Source: Jaminaea rosea (lineage: Eukaryota > Basidiomycota > Exobasidiomycetes > Microstromatales). Taken from it: DNA of 64,000 bases. This document shows positions 44,847 through 55,613 of this stretch, one piece after another. The notes below the pieces were generated by a model. It worked only from the letters and a program-made list of their open reading frames with translations, had not been told where the DNA came from and searched no databases. The position numbers were made by a program, and so were the translations under genes. The stretch lies in the NCBI RefSeq assembly GCF_003144245.1, contig NW_020289990.1:372001-436000 (forward strand). The letters run 5' to 3'. Positions within the stretch are counted from its first letter, which is position 1, and each line of letters opens with the position of its first letter.

Positions 44847-45372
44847 GGGGAGCTCGACGTAGCATCTTGACAAATAGCCTTCACCCCCACCTTTCCTTCC
44901 CTTGGACGCTTCACATCTACCCGCCTGTCTTGCCCAATGGACTCTCATCCAGACCCCTCTATCTCCTCCTCCTCCCATCTCCCTCTTCGTCTCGCCACGG
45001 CGCGGCCGTCTCTTGTCCTGGTGATGGGCAACGTGCTCGCAGCCGCCTTGTCTCTTAGAACTCTCTCGGAATGGCGACGATGTCGTCCATTCAATGACAT
45101 GAACTTCTCGCTGTCTCCTTGCGTCCTTGAAGCGTTGATACTTCATTTCTCGCTCTCGGTGAGAGTGGTCTCTCCTCTCGCCCCGCCTCGCCTCGTTGAA
45201 AGCACACGCCCGCACCCGCACCCGGAGGCCGGCCAAGGCGGAGGGCGGATCGGTCGCGGGGAAGCCGACGGGCGCGTGCACCGGGGAATCCACACAGACA
45301 AGCGTGCACCTCCAACTTTAGCTCTCTCTCTCCTTCGTCCATTACCAACACCACTCCAAGCAACCAGCAACG
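44815..45372. other. intergenic, hydrolase 3' / PEX11 promoter
   Basis: A 558-base gap between tandem genes. Apart from the tandem repeat at its left end I find no gene; a G+C-rich stretch lies at 45.2-45.3 kb. Confidence 0.6.
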
Positions 45373-46732
45373 ATGTCCCTCGCTTTGCAGCAAGTTGTTC
45401 TCCACCCTTCCCTTACGGCGACGCTCAAGCTCACGTCGACGACCGTCGGCAGGGACAAGCTCTATCGTGAGTTGGGCAAGGGGATGTGAGGTGGGAGCGA
45501 TGAAGCTGACCATGCCTATATGCTGCGCTGCGCTGCGTCGATCCTAATGGGCAGGTACCGTGCAATACTTTGCTAGGTGAGCAACAGAGGAATGGGTTGG
45601 GATTCTAACGGGCGCAGAGGCTGACGTCCGCTCCCCATTGACCCGCAGATTCTTGGTGAGATGCGAGCAAAGGAGCTGAGATCAAGGGCGAGCGCGCTGA
45701 GCTGACCTTTGCATCCCGACGACAACCCAAGGCATGGCACCAATACCGTAGCGTGAGCATAGATTCGAAGCGATCAATGGTACCCAGAGTCGTCTCCTGA
45801 CCTGTCTGCCCATCTCTTTCTCTCTCCAGGGCGCCTCCAAGGAGACGGTGGACCGACTGACGGCCCTCAAGAGCTCCTTGGCTCTTTCCCGCAAGTGCGT
45901 GCTGATTGCGCTGCGATGAAGCCGAATGAAGCTGATCATTGTACGACCCTCTCTCCTCACTCACAGGCTCATGCGAGTGGTCAGTAGCCGCACTTGCTCC
46001 AGACCGAACCGCCCAATCTAAAGCTGACATCGATCCGTTGCCCCCCTCCTCACCCGCAGGGCAAATGGCTCGAGCATCTCCAAGCCTTCGTCAAGGCCCT
46101 AGCGATCAAGGACCCCGTGGTGTGCGGACTCTCGCTCAGTCGTCAGCTCAGCTACGCCCTCTACCTCTTCCACGACACGCTGCAATGGGTCCACGGGTCC
46201 AAGGCGTACCAATTTGCCCCGGCCACGTACAGCAAGATTGCCAAGAGGGCTGCGTGCGTATCGGCGATCAGGCAATCATCCCTCCCCTCACGAAGTGCTG
46301 ACTCTTGGCTCTTTCGCCTACCCGCAGCCAATTCTGGGCGCTCGGTCTCATCTCGTCCCTCCTTGCCGGAGCATACAAGACGCACGTCCTGCGTCAACGC
46401 CAGGCCCTTGCTTCGCGCCCTCGTGCGAGCGCAGAGAAGGAGGCAGAGCGCAAGGTGGAGCTGCAGCAGATTGCAAAGGAGAAGGGGGCGGTGCGATACC
46501 AGGTCGTGCAGGATGCGCTGGATCTTGCCAACCCTGGATCCTCCATTGGGCTCTTCAACTTCGACGACGGATGTGAGTGCGGCACGAGCGTGGAGCCTCA
46601 GGCCCGGCTGACCACGATGTGTTTTCTCCCATTCCCGCGCTCGCAGTCATCGGTCTCGCTGGTACGGTTACGTCGCTCATGGGCGTGTACAGCCAGTGGC
46701 AGGCCGTCAATGGTACGGGGGCCAAGAAGTAG
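45373..46732 (+). CDS. PEX11: PEX11 peroxisome proliferation factor
   Basis: Pex11 elongates the peroxisomal membrane before fission. Nine exons are predicted: 45373-45466, 45555-45576, 45649-45655, 45732-45752, 45830-45894, 45967-45979, 46060-46253, 46328-46572 and 46647-46732, giving 248 residues, with a 7-base and a 13-base exon. The start (MSLALQQVVLHPSL) and the segment TTVGRDKLYRTVQYFARFLAW match the family, as do SRQLSYALYLFHDTLQWVHG, the amphipathic helix WALGLISSLLAGAYK and the C-terminal GLAGTVTSLMGVYSQW. The fourth exon uses an AAG-type acceptor. Convergent with RRP46, 62 bases apart. Confidence 0.88.
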
Positions 46733-46794
46733 ATGGGCAGCAGAGACGAGCGATGCGAGGATCTATGCGATTGGGCTGCAATTGCGATTTTGGT

Positions 46795-47853
46795 CTACAT
46801 CACGACATCTCCGTCAGCGTCGCCTTGCTTGCCGCTACCTAGCAACTGCTCGTCGAAGGATTGTCTGATCGCTGGGTGGATTTTGCCGACTGCCGCTGAT
46901 CGTGCGCGACGAATGGCTTCGAGGTACTGCAAGGATGGGGAGGAGGCGATACGTGAGATTATCAGCGGCTGTAGAGCTCCCCTCTTGCTCGTTGCTGCAG
47001 CGCTACTCACCAACCTCGAATCCACCTTGCCGCCTTCGCTCTCCACCAAGATCAACCGCGCTTCCGGCTCCCCCTTGAGTTGTCCATCATCGCAGCTCAC
47101 CACCTGACCCGCCATTGCAAAGGCAAAGAGATGCACGCTCGCTGCTTGCTCCTCCTCAAACGTATCCGGGTCGACGAGAATAATTTGCGCCGCCTCGTTG
47201 CCATCCTCGCTATCGCTCCCATCCTCGTCCATTGCCCCAGATGCGGCTGTTGCTCTTCCTTTCCCTTTCCTCGTCAGCCTGGCCACCTTCCTCGGTACCA
47301 CCGCCACGCTCACAGCGCATATGGTGGCCGAACAGCTGATTCCGGCCTGAATGAGAGCCAGACCCGCAGCATTTACGCTCGTAGCACGTTCAGCCATTGT
47401 CCAGCTAGCATCGGGATGCGGCCTACGCGGTCGAATGCTCTTCCTCCCAGCGGAAGACTGAGCACGATCCCACCCCAGAGGCGTGGAGGCTTTGGCCTCA
47501 TCCGTAGTCTGGACCGTCACCTGAATCAAGCTGCGTGGGTAGCGATGCAGTAATACTACGCTGCTCAGCGCCTTCTGGAGCGTGCCTACCGCAAAGCTGT
47601 TTGCGGCCACGCCTTGTTGACCCCTCAGAGGGATGGCAGTGCATTGCAGTGTTGCCTGATCGGTGAGCTCATCGCGTATGCGCACCTCGATGGGTCCTTG
47701 GACTGAGGCGAGGGAGGATTGGGAGTGGCCCAGCGAGAAGGAGGTGCTGCCTGTGGAGTGGGAGAGGGGCAGCACCCCGTGAGAGATGTTGAGAGGGCGC
47801 AGCGCGTTGTATGTGCGTGGCTGCGCGCGAGAGGAAGACGCTTGACTGCTCAT
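46795..47853 (-). CDS. RRP46: RRP46 (EXOSC5), RNase PH-like exosome core subunit
   Basis: Rrp46 is one of six RNase PH-fold subunits of the exosome ring that threads RNA for 3' decay and rRNA processing. Predicted exons 47853-47011 and 46926-46795 give 324 residues. Seen: LPLSHSTGSTSFSLGHSQSS, VQGPIEVRIRDELTDQATL, the RNase-PH-type SVNAAGLALIQAGISCSA and SVAVVPRK. A Lys/Arg and acidic loop (DGSDSEDGNEA) is inserted before the last strands. The 84-base intron is inferred from a GTGAGT donor and CTTGCAG acceptor; it has no stop, so unspliced reading also stays open. The catalytic phosphorolysis residues are not expected in this subunit. Confidence 0.85.
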   Translation of the reverse strand: MSSQASSSRAQPRTYNALRPLNISHGVLPLSHSTGSTSFSLGHSQSSLASVQGPIEVRIRDELTDQATLQCTAIPLRGQQGVAANSFAVGTLQKALSSVVLLHRYPRSLIQVTVQTTDEAKASTPLGWDRAQSSAGRKSIRPRRPHPDASWTMAERATSVNAAGLALIQAGISCSATICAVSVAVVPRKVARLTRKGKGRATAASGAMDEDGSDSEDGNEAAQIILVDPDTFEEEQAASVHLFAFAMAGQVVSCDDGQLKGEPEARLILVESEGGKVDSRLVSSAAATSKRGALQPLIISRIASSPSLQYLEAIRRARSAAVGKIHPAIRQSFDEQLLGSGKQGDADGDVVM

Positions 47854-48095
47854 GATGAGCAAACGTTGATGGTAGGGATGGAAGTGAAATGTGCAGGAAA
47901 GCAATTGTCAAGGGCGCCTCTCGATTGTGGACTCGCTCCTCTCGTTCCGTCTCGGGCTGAGTCCGCGCGAGACGAAGAATCGGCAAAGCCAAGTCCAAAA
48001 GTCAAAGGAGAGAAAGCGGGCGGGGAGAACGAGGGCTGACTTTCTTGAATCCTCGCCCTCATCTCTCGCATTGCACCCCATCGCATCGCAATACC

Positions 48096-49811
48096 ATGGC
48101 GGAGCCGCCTTCTACGACGGCAAAGACGCCGCCGCCCGCAACACCAGCGGCTGGGAGCAATGCTACTCCTCCCGCAGCTCCCTCCCCACCAAAGCCACTA
48201 CGCCCCATCCCCCCGGCCCTTCGTCCCCTCCGCTACATGGGAATTCCAGAATCGGTCCTCAGATGGAAACCCCGCCCTCCCTCACGCAACACCTCCATCT
48301 TCTTTGCCGTTACGGGCACCCTCTTCTCCCTCTACTACTACGATCGAAGAGAATGCAAGCGCATCCGCCAATCCTACATCGATCAGGTTCGCCCATACGC
48401 AGAGGAACCTCTCGCCCCCTATGAGTATCCGCGAATCGTACAGGTGTACACGGCCAAATGCCCTGGAGACGACGATCCCGTCAAGGCGCGAAAGTGGTTC
48501 AACAAGTACGTCAAGCCTATCCTCGTCGCCGCCGCAGTGGATGTCGAGACGCTCAGTGGCTTGACGTACGGCGGCCTGGCGAGGGATCTGCGACAACGCA
48601 TCTACGCGAGGAGGCGTCAGCTGGCCGGCCTAGAGCCATGGGGGATCGCACCCAGCTCGTCGGGATCTGTACCTCCCTCACCGAATAGTACAGAGGTAAT
48701 GGCAGCTCAGGCTGCTCTCGCTGCTCCTTTTGCCCTGCAACCTCAGCAACAGTTGCAGCGCGAGCTCGAGGGGGCTACGGTCCTCGTGGGCAGGCCGGCC
48801 TACAAGGAGTACATGGTGGCACTGCGCAATGGTTGGACAACGCCCCTTCCTCCGCAGAGGGAGGATCTGGATGAGGCGCTCAGCAAGCAATTGGCCGGCG
48901 ATGACACCTTTGCGGAGCTGCCCGAGGAGAAGGCCGAGGCCGGCGCAGCAGCAGCGACAACGACTGCGTCGACGGACAGCGGTAACGCTGCGGCTGCTCC
49001 TGCGTCGGTGGACGACGGTCTGGACGACATTGAGCGACGCAATCGCGCCCTGGCAGAAAGTGTAGACGATGATGCGGGCGCGCCCCTTCCCAACTCATCA
49101 ATAGGCGGCAAGTCCCCCAACCCCTTTGGCGCACCGTCAGGCTCCGTCGTCTCCCGATCTCCCTCCTCCTCCTCATCCCCCGCAGCAGCACCCAATGTCG
49201 ACCCACGCATCCTCGCCCCCCCAGCGCAAATCCCAGCCCAACCACCGCTAGCATACATAGACTACGTAAACCTGACAGGCTGGCGCTTAATCCCGCGACG
49301 AATGGTCAACTTCTTCAATAGACGCAAAGACGTCCGCCAAGGCGCAGAAGCGGCTCTTGCGATCATCACCAACAACAAGAGCACCGCACGCGAATTTTCC
49401 GCCCCACCAGCTCTTGAGACTTCACGAGCAGCAGTGGACCCACCACAAGACGGTGACCTCGACTGGGGCCTAGAGGGGGAGACCCGTTTCCAACCACCGC
49501 ACTTTGCCAAAGTTCACTCCTCCCTCATAAAAGCCCGCGAAGCATTCTACGCAGAGCTTCCCCGTCGTTTGCGGGATACGCGCACATTGGTGAGGGGTCA
49601 GCGTGAGCCTACAAAGGTGGAGAAGAACGATCCGCCAAAGAGCGAGGCGCAACTTAAGGTTGAGCGATTGGAGCGTGAGAGGGAGTGGAGGAATACGGAG
49701 GAAGGATGGGAGATGCTGAGGAAGGAAGCAGGGGTGGTTTGGGCTGAGGCGTTTAGGGGTAGTCTGAGGGTGTTGGAGGGGAGGAGGGAGGCACGCAAGG
49801 AGGAGCAATAG
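48096..49811 (+). CDS. TIM54: TIM54, TIM22 carrier-import complex subunit
   Basis: Tim54 is a scaffold of the TIM22 complex that inserts carrier proteins into the inner mitochondrial membrane. A single exon of 571 residues. After a Pro/Ala-rich N-terminus comes the conserved PLRYMGIPESVLRWKPRPPSRN, the membrane helix SIFFAVTGTLFSLYYYDRRE and the intermembrane part ECKRIRQSYIDQVRPYAEEP, YPRIVQVYTAKCPGDD, ARKWFNKYVKPILVAAAVD. In the middle there is Ser/Ala-rich low-complexity sequence; the C-terminal region (IDYVNLTGWRLIPRRMVNFF) is also typical. Length matches the family (yeast 478). Divergent from RRP46, 242 bases apart. Confidence 0.93.
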   Translation: MAEPPSTTAKTPPPATPAAGSNATPPAAPSPPKPLRPIPPALRPLRYMGIPESVLRWKPRPPSRNTSIFFAVTGTLFSLYYYDRRECKRIRQSYIDQVRPYAEEPLAPYEYPRIVQVYTAKCPGDDDPVKARKWFNKYVKPILVAAAVDVETLSGLTYGGLARDLRQRIYARRRQLAGLEPWGIAPSSSGSVPPSPNSTEVMAAQAALAAPFALQPQQQLQRELEGATVLVGRPAYKEYMVALRNGWTTPLPPQREDLDEALSKQLAGDDTFAELPEEKAEAGAAAATTTASTDSGNAAAAPASVDDGLDDIERRNRALAESVDDDAGAPLPNSSIGGKSPNPFGAPSGSVVSRSPSSSSSPAAAPNVDPRILAPPAQIPAQPPLAYIDYVNLTGWRLIPRRMVNFFNRRKDVRQGAEAALAIITNNKSTAREFSAPPALETSRAAVDPPQDGDLDWGLEGETRFQPPHFAKVHSSLIKAREAFYAELPRRLRDTRTLVRGQREPTKVEKNDPPKSEAQLKVERLEREREWRNTEEGWEMLRKEAGVVWAEAFRGSLRVLEGRREARKEEQ

Positions 49812-50250
49812 AGGAGATGACGAGGGGAGATGGCGTTGCGTTGCGATGCGTTGCGTTGTGATCACCACTATTTGTACAAATGCAAGATGATACGCGGGAT
49901 CAAATATCTCGTGAACTGGATACGAGGGCGGTGCGAGCGCCTGTAAACGATGTAGGGGCAGGCGGGTCGAGGTCAGCCTTCTTGCACATCTGTATGCGTA
50001 CTGCTGCCTCCTCCTTTCCCCCTCTCTCATGCGACGGCGCTCAGTGGATTAAGTCTTCGATCAATCCCAACACAACCAGGGCCCACAGGCGTGTGGGCCC
50101 CTTTGCGGTTCGTTGGGCGACACGCAGCCCCCGCGAGGGGGATGGCGGTGTCTTCAGGCGCAAATTACGTACCATCATGGCGGCGCAGAGAGGGGGGAAG
50201 AAGAGGGGAGACGCACGGCCAACAGGTACTCACGGGTGAGAGAAGTGTGA
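49812..50250. other. TIM54/DBP4 convergent 3' region
   Basis: A 439-base gap between two convergent stop codons. It contains a perfect 9-base-stem inverted repeat at 50079-50100 and no recognisable gene. Confidence 0.6.
50079..50100. repeat. perfect 9-base-stem inverted repeat
   Basis: Arms GGGCCCACA (50079-50087) and TGTGGGCCC (50092-50100) with a four-base loop, between two convergent genes. It could form a stable hairpin in RNA from either strand. Confidence 0.75.
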
Positions 50251-52941
50251 TCAGGCCATGCCGCCGCCGCCGCCAAGAATGCGCAATGCGAGCTCCTCGT
50301 CGTCGGCCACGTTTGTTGGGGCGCTGTGCTCCGGTTCGACGGGAGTCTTCTTCTTGCGCTGCTGCTTGGTGGTCGCCGGTGCCTGCTTGAGGTTCTTGCG
50401 ACCTTTGCCCGTTGCTTGCTCCGCCTCTGGTGGACCGTCGTCGTCGTCGTCGTCGTCGCTATCACTGTCGCTGCTAACCCCGTCGCTGGGATCATCGTCG
50501 CTGCTGGCACCCTCGCTCTCATCATCCTCATCAAGGTCGAAGTCTGGCGTCTCATAGCCGTCACTTCTGGTATCTTCAGGCGCCAACGCCATCGCCACTC
50601 CACCTTGTTCGTCATCCTCACTCTCCTCAACTCTGCCCCTCTCCCTCTCCTTCTCCCTCCTCCTCTTCTCTCTCCTCTTCTCCTTCACCCTCTCCTTATC
50701 CTCCACATCCTTCTCCCTCAATCTCTCCTGCTCCTCCTCCACGAAACGCCTAGCCTGCTCCGCCGCATCGCCCTGCGCGGCAAAGTCCTGTTCGGTCTGC
50801 AGCTCATAAGCGGCATGCGCCGTACCGGCGTCATCAAATGTGAGCTTTGTACCTATCCCTCGTTTGCCGGCTTCGGCCATTGCCTTTTTGGATTGACCTT
50901 GGAGGAGCTTGCGTTTCGAGATTTCTTGCTCGCGCATCGTGTCGAGTTTGCTGGAGGAGGCGGTCGCGGCCGCGGCTGTGGCGAGCTGGGGTGTGTTGGC
51001 TTCCTCGCAGTCGTCGTCCGACTCGTCGAGGGCATGATCGGCGCGCTTGAGGGTGAGGAAGTCGGCGCCTTCTTCGTCGTCGTCGTCTTCTGCCTCGCCG
51101 CCGATCAGAGGTCGCTCCGCCGGTGCCGCGGGCGCCTCTCCTTCGTCCTCGCTACTGCTCTCCTCATCATGTCCCTCCGACACCAGCTTAGCGTAATGCT
51201 CGGAGAGCACGCCCTGGTTAGTCCTGCCAAACATGCGGTCGTACTTGGTACGCACCGCCGCTGATCCTTGCTGCTCCTCCCCGTCAGCCAGCGCACGCTC
51301 GGCTTCCTTCCTCGCCTTAGCCTCAGCCTTCTTCCTAGCGCCCGCCGCCTCCTTTACAAACTTGACCTTCGGCGCCCCCGGCAGACCAAGGGCAGCGGCG
51401 TACTTTTCGAGTGGCAGCTCAAGCACGTCGAAGACTTCCTTGTCTTTTTGCAGGTGGACCGATCGCACATAAGATACGAAGGCCTTTTGTCCAAGGTACT
51501 TGAGCTCCGGGCTCTGGAACAGGAAAGACTGCAGCTGGTTTTGAATGGACTGCGTCTTGCTCTCCCTCGGCTTGATGCGATTAACGGCAATATGCTTCTC
51601 GCCGAGTCGCTTGAGCACGCCGGCCTCTTCGCTGGGGAGGGCGAAGAGGAGGGAATTGCCCTTGGACTGGTAGCGCGCCGTTCGGCCCACGCGATGCACG
51701 TAGGTATCCGCATCCTCTGGTGCGTCGACTTGGATAACCCAGTCTACCGCAGGGAAGTCGAGGCCGCGCGCAGCGATGTCCGTGGCGAAGAGGGCTGCGT
51801 CCTGTGTTCTTGTGAACTCGGTGAAGACCTGTAGTCGCTTAGCCTGCTTCTGCTTGCCGTGCAGGCAGAGGATGGAGAGACCAGGGCGAAGCTTGCAGAA
51901 GGTCTCGTGTGCGAATTGGACCTGCCTGCACGAGGAGAAGAAGACGAGCATTTTGGACTTGGTGTGGGTGCGGAGGAAGGAGAAGAGGAGATCCAGCTTT
52001 TGCTCGAGGGGCACGACCATGTAGTGTTGCTCGAGGTTGCGCGGCGTGAGGCCATTACTTGACGTGGTGGCGTCGGCGCCGTCTGGCCCCGTCGCTGCTG
52101 AATCTGCCTCTCGGACTGCGACGTATTCTGGCTCCTTGAGGCTGAGTCGTGCGAGGTCCTTGACCTTCTTTGTCTGTGTCGCAGAGAAGAGGAGCGTTTG
52201 GCGTTGCTTTGGCAGGTTCTCAACGATTGCATTTAGGGTATTTGCGAATCCCATGTCGAGTAGTCGATCCGCTTCGTCGAGGACGAGGCACTGCACGTTG
52301 GAGCAGTCGAAGCCGATGGTCTGGTCCATGTGTTGGAGTAGTCTACCAGGAGTAGCGACGACGATGTTCATTCTGGCGAGCCTATCTTGCTCCTGCTTGA
52401 GGTCCTTGCCACCGATGAGCAGCCCCGCGGAGAAGGAATGGAACGAGCCCATCTTGCGCAGCACGTCGAAGATCTGCATTGCTAGCTCGCGAGTAGGTGA
52501 TATGATGAGTGCTCCCAGCCCATCCGCTGCCCCCCATTTGGCTCTATATAGACGCTCGAGGATGGGTATGAGGAAAGCGAGCGTCTTCCCCGACCCTGTC
52601 CTGGCGGCGCCCAAGACATCCTTGCCCTTGAGCGAGAGTGGCAGTGACTTTGCCTGAATATCAGTCATGTCGATGTAGGCTGCCTTTTTCAAGCCCTGAG
52701 CCGTCTTTGAGCATAGCGGCAAGTGTTCGAATCGCGCATAGTCCTTTGGAGGGACGAATGCTGCGCATCGTACTTCGAGGTCGTCGATCTCTTGCTGCTC
52801 GGCGTCGCGCTTCAGCCTGCGCGTATCGCGGGAGCGTGACTTGGACAGCTTCGACGGCTTTGATGGACCAGCCTCAGCGTTTCCGCCGTTGTCATATCGT
52901 CTTTTGCGACTGCTGCCTGCCGCTGAGGGCGCTGATGGCAT
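50251..52941 (-). CDS. DBP4: DBP4 (HCA4) DEAD-box RNA helicase
   Basis: Dbp4 is a nucleolar DEAD-box helicase that frees U14 snoRNA from pre-rRNA. A single exon of 896 residues. Helicase motifs in order: Q motif DIQAKSLP, motif I AARTGSGKT, PTRELA, VVATPGRLLQH, DEAD in VLDEADRLLD, SAT in LLFSATQTKK, and HRVGRTARYQ. The C-terminal third is a Lys/Glu-rich disordered region with long acidic runs (EDDEEGADFL, DSDSDDDDDDD), as in yeast Dbp4 (770). The family-typical YVRSVHLQKDKEVFDV follows the second RecA domain. The start is the ATG at 52941, which precedes a basic stretch and the Q motif. Confidence 0.95.
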   Translation of the reverse strand: MPSAPSAAGSSRKRRYDNGGNAEAGPSKPSKLSKSRSRDTRRLKRDAEQQEIDDLEVRCAAFVPPKDYARFEHLPLCSKTAQGLKKAAYIDMTDIQAKSLPLSLKGKDVLGAARTGSGKTLAFLIPILERLYRAKWGAADGLGALIISPTRELAMQIFDVLRKMGSFHSFSAGLLIGGKDLKQEQDRLARMNIVVATPGRLLQHMDQTIGFDCSNVQCLVLDEADRLLDMGFANTLNAIVENLPKQRQTLLFSATQTKKVKDLARLSLKEPEYVAVREADSAATGPDGADATTSSNGLTPRNLEQHYMVVPLEQKLDLLFSFLRTHTKSKMLVFFSSCRQVQFAHETFCKLRPGLSILCLHGKQKQAKRLQVFTEFTRTQDAALFATDIAARGLDFPAVDWVIQVDAPEDADTYVHRVGRTARYQSKGNSLLFALPSEEAGVLKRLGEKHIAVNRIKPRESKTQSIQNQLQSFLFQSPELKYLGQKAFVSYVRSVHLQKDKEVFDVLELPLEKYAAALGLPGAPKVKFVKEAAGARKKAEAKARKEAERALADGEEQQGSAAVRTKYDRMFGRTNQGVLSEHYAKLVSEGHDEESSSEDEGEAPAAPAERPLIGGEAEDDDDEEGADFLTLKRADHALDESDDDCEEANTPQLATAAAATASSSKLDTMREQEISKRKLLQGQSKKAMAEAGKRGIGTKLTFDDAGTAHAAYELQTEQDFAAQGDAAEQARRFVEEEQERLREKDVEDKERVKEKRREKRRREKERERGRVEESEDDEQGGVAMALAPEDTRSDGYETPDFDLDEDDESEGASSDDDPSDGVSSDSDSDDDDDDDGPPEAEQATGKGRKNLKQAPATTKQQRKKKTPVEPEHSAPTNVADDEELALRILGGGGGMA

Positions 52942-53822
52942 GGCGGCGTGGTGGTGGTAGAACGACGGAAGAAGGGAAACCAACTTCTGCCCGCCCCTCC
53001 CGCTTTCAGCCAAAAATCCTCGAGCTGCTCACGACGTCGATGCACGCGTCCCGCAGTTGGGCCGCGGAGTCTGCACTCCTCGTTTACGACTTCTCGCACA
53101 GTCGATACGAGTATGCGGGGGCAGGAGCGCAAGAGCAGAGATGTCTCACGTTCGAAACGGATTCGAACATTGGATCAAGCGGATCGCCTGAGCTAGACGC
53201 ATCCGCTGCGTGCATGCTCATCCCGCTACATGTCACCATCTCTTCGCTAGAGATTGCTCGCCGCCGTGGTCCTTTCTCATAGGCTAGTCTCGTCTGCTCG
53301 TCATCAGTGATTACGGTCCACGTTGAGTCAGACCCGCCCACTCAGACTCTCGACGCAAGTCTCGTTCCAATCCTCCAGTCGGGCATCGACCCACTACCAG
53401 AAGCTCGGCTCTCTCTTCCTTTGAATTCATTCAATCTCACGTCTCGCCGTGGAAGTGTACCTTCTCGCCGCTCGCCGTGCATGGATCGCATGGTATGACA
53501 TGGCTGCTAACATCGGCGAGAAGCGCGTCAGCGGAAAGAGTAGACGCGAGGACGGTCAGGTCAGGTCAGGTCAGGTCAAGCAGGCAGGTACGCAGGCAAG
53601 CAAGTAAGTAAGCGATCGCCACTGGCAGCATCCAACGAGGTGCGAAGAGGAAGGTTGAAGGAGATCGTATTGGAGTGAGAGTCAGGAGGAAGATCGATAG
53701 AGTGGGAAGTACTTTGCACGCCTCTACGTCTACGAGGGAGAGAGAGAGGTGCGAGAAAAGTGTTGATGGCGGGGGAGCCCCTCAATGAGCGCGGGGTGAT
53801 GTGCCAGCGTTCACGCGCCTGC
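52942..53822. other. intergenic, DBP4 promoter / INO1 3' end
   Basis: An 881-base gap between two minus-strand genes. It holds the DBP4 promoter on the left and a tandem pentamer at 53554-53578 on the right. No additional gene was recognised. Confidence 0.6.
53554..53578. repeat. (GGTCA)5 tandem repeat
   Basis: Five perfect copies of the pentamer GGTCA, then a short run of CAGG/AAGT-like words, downstream of INO1. Confidence 0.9.
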
Positions 53823-55613
53823 CTAGGCCCAGATACGGTCGCTGATGGCCACATCGTCGTTGGGCGGAAGACCGATGAGGGCCTTCATGAAGTTGGCGAG
53901 ACCGTTCCTTTGACGACTGATGGCGTTGACGGCGTCGCGTCCCTTCTTTGCCAGGGGTGCCTTGAGGGAGAAGGACAGCAGGCTCATGATGGAGTACATC
54001 GTCTGGTAAGAGTCGGCATCACCGCTCTGCGAGTCGGTGTAGGTGATACGGGTCATGAGCTCGGCGAGGAGGACGAGATCCATGAGGATGGGAGTGGCGA
54101 GGAGGGAGTCCTCGCAGATGTTCGACACCATGATGCGATTACGGCCGCCGAGGGTAAGCTCCGAGTAGTAGTCGTCCATGGCCACCTTACCGTCGCCGAC
54201 GGCAGGGAGGTACTTGATGACGATGCAGTGGTCGATCTCCTTTCCTGGGAGGCCCTTCTTGCCCGCACGAGGGTAGAGAAGCCCGTTGGACTCGACGAGG
54301 TCGTCGACTACGCCGCGCTTGGAGAGCTCCTTGCTCTGGAAGGTTTGAGGGACCGACAGATTGGCACCGTCGTTGTTGCCCAGGTGGTTGTACGAGGCGA
54401 TGCTGAGCGGCTTGATACCGGCGTTGACGAGCATCTCGGCGAGGGCAGTCTTGAAGCGTGTCTGGCCGGTCTTGAGGTCGTCACCGCCAATGAAGGCGCG
54501 GTGGCGCTCTGCGAGCTCGATGCATCCGGGGACAAAGGTGTTCTGAGGTGCGCCGTTGATGTAAGGGGCGTTCTCGAGGATGCAGGCGACGACGAAGAGG
54601 GTCGAGGGAGAAACTTCGGCGTGCGAGTCCTTGATGGCCTGCATGAGGTTGTCAGCCGTGTCGTTTACTCCAGGGATGATCTGCGAGTAGCGCTCCGTGT
54701 TGGCGGTCCAGACTACGATGGTCTGCTCGAGACCGTTCTGGGCCTTGAAGTTGCGGATGTCGGCGCGGAGTTGCTCGAGGTGAGCCTGCTTGTCGTTACC
54801 GGGCAGGACATTGTCGGCTCGCTCGCCTTGGTTGGCGGCGATGAAGTCTGGGTAGTAGACGGAAGGCAGGGGCTTCATCGAGGAAGTGTACGAAACGAGC
54901 TGGCGCTGCAGATCGTAGTCGAGGACCTTTGCACGCGTCGTGGCAGCGTCGATGGTCATGCCGCTGATATCCCAACCGCCAAGAACGAGGTCGTTGGGGT
55001 GAACCGTGGGGAGGACGGAGCCAAATGGAACGTAGACGTCCTTGCCCGTCTGGGCGTCGTGGCCAAGACGGATCGTCGAGGCGCGGACGAGGGAGCCGTA
55101 GAAGTTGGGCGTCTGGACTCCTTCCTTGTTGTGCCACGAGATGTTGTGGCGGTTGGCGAGGACAGAGGCGGTGAGCGTAGTGCCGTTGTTACCTCCCCAT
55201 CCGATCATCATGAGGCTGCGCGGGGAGGAGTGGAGAGGAGAGAGGTGTCAGAATGTATGCTCTCGCCGCTACTGCTGCGTCGCGCCTACGCACCCAGTCT
55301 TGGGGACCTTGCGACCCGTCTTGAACTGGTACTCGCTCGAAACGGGCTGAGCCTGGTACTCGGTGGTCCCGTCAGCGTTGCGCACGACATTGACGGCCGT
55401 GTCCTGGAAGGAGTACTTGGTAGTGATGTTGGCATCGTCGTACTTGACATTGGGCGACGAGACCTTGATCGACATGGCGTCTTCGTGTCGGGCGGCGGTT
55501 GGGTTCACCGGGGCGGCGGGCAAGGCAGCAGCAGCGGCGTGGTGGCCATTGCTGTTACCATTGCCGTTGACGTGAGCAGCTGCGTGGCCGTTTCCTGTAG
55601 CAATCGGTGCCAT
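53823..55613 (-). CDS. INO1: INO1, inositol-3-phosphate synthase
   Basis: Makes 1L-myo-inositol 1-phosphate from glucose 6-phosphate with NAD+, the committed step of inositol synthesis. Exons 55613-55294 and 55215-53823 give 570 residues. The NAD-binding loop is [18 protein letters not shown], followed by [12 protein letters not shown] and, near the active site, [13 protein letters not shown] and KSKELSKR-type sequence. [21 protein letters not shown] with [17 protein letters not shown] marks the C-terminal part. The N-terminal His/Ala-rich 45 residues are an extension. Its regulation by inositol cannot be read from the sequence. Confidence 0.96.

Noticed and set aside
50326-51264. A 312-codon plus-strand frame opposite DBP4
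   Set aside because: Antisense to the acidic, repetitive C-terminal region of DBP4; its Leu/Ser/Val-rich product is a mirror of the Glu/Asp codons.
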